Assembly (NCBI GenBank): GCA_018644935.1
Contig: JABGPL010000046.1
Span: forward strand, 1-33,554
Direction of reading: 5' to 3'
Source of the DNA: Calditrichota bacterium
GTDB lineage: Bacteria > Electryoneota > AABM5-125-24 > Hatepunaeales > Hatepunaeaceae
Length of the DNA: 33,554 nt
The position numbers and the translations under genes were made by a program. The notes beneath the pieces are model-generated. The model worked only from the letters and a program-made list of their open reading frames with translations, was not told the origin of the DNA and made no database searches. Positions 32,390 to 33,554 of the stretch are shown piece by piece; the first letter of the stretch is position 1; each line of letters starts with the position of its first letter.

Positions 32390-32441
32390 GTCGGGCTCTT
32401 AACTCGACGAATCGTGGGATATCGGAATATTATTCCGACCT
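32386..32441. repeat. Degenerate inverted pair of REP-like hairpins (family A)
   Basis: Hairpin one at 32390-32408: GTCGGGCT / AACTCGAC with loop CTT and one mismatch plus a G-T pair, headed by GTAG, which contains the stop codon of the preceding gene. Hairpin two at 32421-32439: ATCGGAAT / ATTCCGAC with loop ATT. The layout repeats that at 31142-31209 in a decayed form. Confidence 0.72.
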
Positions 32442-32713
32442 GCGCCACCGCAAAAGTCAAGTCTCATCACAGTGCACAGCTAAGAACAGGGATAGCATAA
32501 ATTATCGTCACTTTGTCACCCTTTTGGCGGAAAGCGGTTGTGGGTGGGGGATTGAGGTGGTGACGGAAAGGTGACGGAAATGACGGAAATGTGATATTAC
32601 AGAACTACGTTTCACAGCAGATTGCGCGGATTACGCTGATTATCGCTCGTCATTCCGGACTTGATCTGGTAATCGGCTTGCCGCTGGGAACGAAGTGAAT
32701 CAGAATCCAGCTT
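32442..32713. repeat. Intergenic stretch with short tandem motifs and a decayed palindrome
   Basis: No gene seen. It holds three copies of TGACGGAAA (32561-32569, 32572-32580, 32581-32589) and three imperfect 9-base units GATTGCGCG, GATTACGCT, GATTATCGC (32620-32646). Next is a hairpin CCGGA / TCTGG with loop CTTGA (32655-32669) set in CGTCATTCCGGACTTGAT, which resembles a dispersed palindromic repeat known from many genomes. All look like remnants of repeat insertions. Confidence 0.5.
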
Positions 32714-32737
32714 CGTAAGTCGGCATCTTATGCCGAC
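32714..32737. repeat. Single REP-like hairpin (family A)
   Basis: Stem GTCGGCAT / ATGCCGAC with loop CTT (32719-32737), headed by CGTAA. Same core, loop and stem length as the paired elements at 31142 and 32386, with a compensatory GC change in the stem. Confidence 0.75.
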
Positions 32738-32870
32738 AAAAATCTTCCATGTTCATCACATCTTCCCCACAAGACATTTCACATCGGGTGCCATCGTCTG
32801 GCTTGCTCAGACATATTTCTCCTAACCTCTCCGCCAACTTTTTATTGCTGATATTTTAATCGCAACTTAC

Positions 32871-32903
32871 GTGGGCTCCCGGACCATGAAGGTCACGGGC
32901 TAC
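32871..32903. repeat. REP-like palindrome of a third type
   Basis: On the minus strand it begins GTAGCCCGTGACC, loop TTCAT, then GGTCCGGGAGCC. The stem has one bulge: GACC pairs with GGTC and CCCG with CGGG. The GTAG head is again present. It lies 13 bases past the end of the last minus-strand gene and could also affect its 3' end. The 130 bases between 32738 and 32870 hold nothing I recognise. Confidence 0.5.
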
Positions 32904-32915
32904 GAAGCTTTTGCG

Positions 32916-33554
32916 TTAAGGTAAACATTCACCTTTCACAATAACACGAGTTGCAATTATCTCGCCAGTTGGTACGACATCTTGAGGATATATTTTACCA
33001 CTGACTCGAAGGCAAGCCACTTCTTGAAAGCGCATAGCAACAAGGATGGACGCCAAAACATGAGGCTTTGGTCCCATAGGGATAAGAGTGATCTCACCGT
33101 CGGGACGATGTGGTGCAATCGTATCAGCCAAATACCGATAGCATGATTCTAAACTTGATAGCGGAATATCTAATACGGCCTTGGTCTTGTGATTCCTTAT
33201 AAGCTCTTTGTTGACATTCTGGGTATAGTTAAAGTAATTGTCCGATGACTCGGCTGATGCAAGAAAGGCGTAGACTGTATCCGCCTCAAGGTGGTCTAAG
33301 ACACAAAGAGCAGCTAAACCGTGAAATCCAAGACCAAAGACTGCCACTGACTCGCGTTGACGATAAGCCCGGCCTTCACATCCCGGTATGGACACCATCT
33401 CTCTGATGACCATCGGGTACTTCGGTTCCTCATATCTACCTCTCGAGTAAACAAAATCTATAGTAACATCCCTGCCAGATACAGCAACACGAGCCCAATT
33501 CAGAACTGCAGCGTACCAAAGTCGAGACATAGAGGAATAATCTAAGAGAATGCG
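32916..33554 (-). CDS. Unrecognised protein, 5' end outside the window
   Basis: The frame is open to the right edge; eight codons (RILLDYSS) precede the first ATG at 33530 and read smoothly into MSRLWYAAVLNW, so the true start is probably outside. At least 212 residues are visible. The sequence alternates strands and helices: FVYSRGRYEEPKY, then a glycine-bearing VAVFGLGFHGLAALCVLDHL suggestive of a nucleotide or Rossmann-like fold, later GEITLIPMGPKPHVLASILVAM, a pattern seen after a strand at a ligand site. No signal peptide or membrane helix is evident in this part. I do not recognise a family. It is transcribed toward the CNNM gene and ends in a repeat-rich spacer, which fits an accessory region, but the function is unknown. 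Confidence 0.6.
   Translation of the reverse strand, partial: RILLDYSSMSRLWYAAVLNWARVAVSGRDVTIDFVYSRGRYEEPKYPMVIREMVSIPGCEGRAYRQRESVAVFGLGFHGLAALCVLDHLEADTVYAFLASAESSDNYFNYTQNVNKELIRNHKTKAVLDIPLSSLESCYRYLADTIAPHRPDGEITLIPMGPKPHVLASILVAMRFQEVACLRVSGKIYPQDVVPTGEIIATRVIVKGECLP

Noticed and set aside
32561..32646. Short tandem repeats considered as a CRISPR or origin
   Set aside because: Units are 9 bases, only three copies each, with no regular spacers and no cas, dnaA or parA gene nearby.

Overview
The window reads as a chromosomal segment of a diderm bacterium, most likely a non-Bacteroidetes member of the FCB group (Marinimicrobia, Calditrichota, Zixibacteria or a similar candidate lineage). 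Two proteins end in type A sorting domains of the type IX secretion system, both with the PNPFN motif common in those lineages. There is a signal-peptide lipoprotein, and MurE carries the DNPR motif of meso-diaminopimelate peptidoglycan. The phylum is an inference; no rRNA or tRNA gene is visible.

Left arm (1-3953, plus strand): the 3' end of a secreted type IX cargo gene with a strong terminator, a SAM methyltransferase, an AT-rich spacer, and a small metal-type operon. The operon holds a His-rich one-helix membrane protein, a HupE/UreJ-type membrane protein and a membrane-anchored periplasmic beta protein.

Centre (4099-22644, minus strand): a nearly complete division and cell wall (dcw) cluster, transcribed mraZ-rsmH-ftsL-ftsI-murE-mraY-murD-ftsW-murG-murC-murB-ftsQ-ftsA-ftsZ, then a methyltransferase, ftsE and ftsX. 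Most neighbours touch or overlap, so translation is probably coupled. murF is missing from its usual place between murE and mraY. A good sigma70-type promoter (22753-22781) lies upstream of mraZ. The mraZ N-terminus can only be recovered by starting at a CTG codon behind a perfect AAAGGAG. FtsZ, FtsA and the FtsI-type transpeptidase each have unusual residues in core motifs.

Right arm (23243-33554): a plus-strand gene for a spore-photoproduct-lyase-like radical SAM fold without the CxxxCxxC cluster motif, overlapping recO. Then come a 971-residue beta-helix type IX cargo protein, a lipoprotein with a formylglycine-generating-enzyme fold but no catalytic cysteines, dnaG, and a CNNM/CBS membrane protein. 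The window ends with a minus-strand gene that runs off the edge and that I do not recognise. The spacers of the last 4.5 kb hold several REP-like palindromes with GTAG or GGAG heads, some as inverted pairs.

The strongest leads are the cluster-less radical-SAM-like protein beside recO, the CTG-started mraZ, the lysine in the FtsZ G-box, the His-rich/HupE/anchor module, and the REP-like families.
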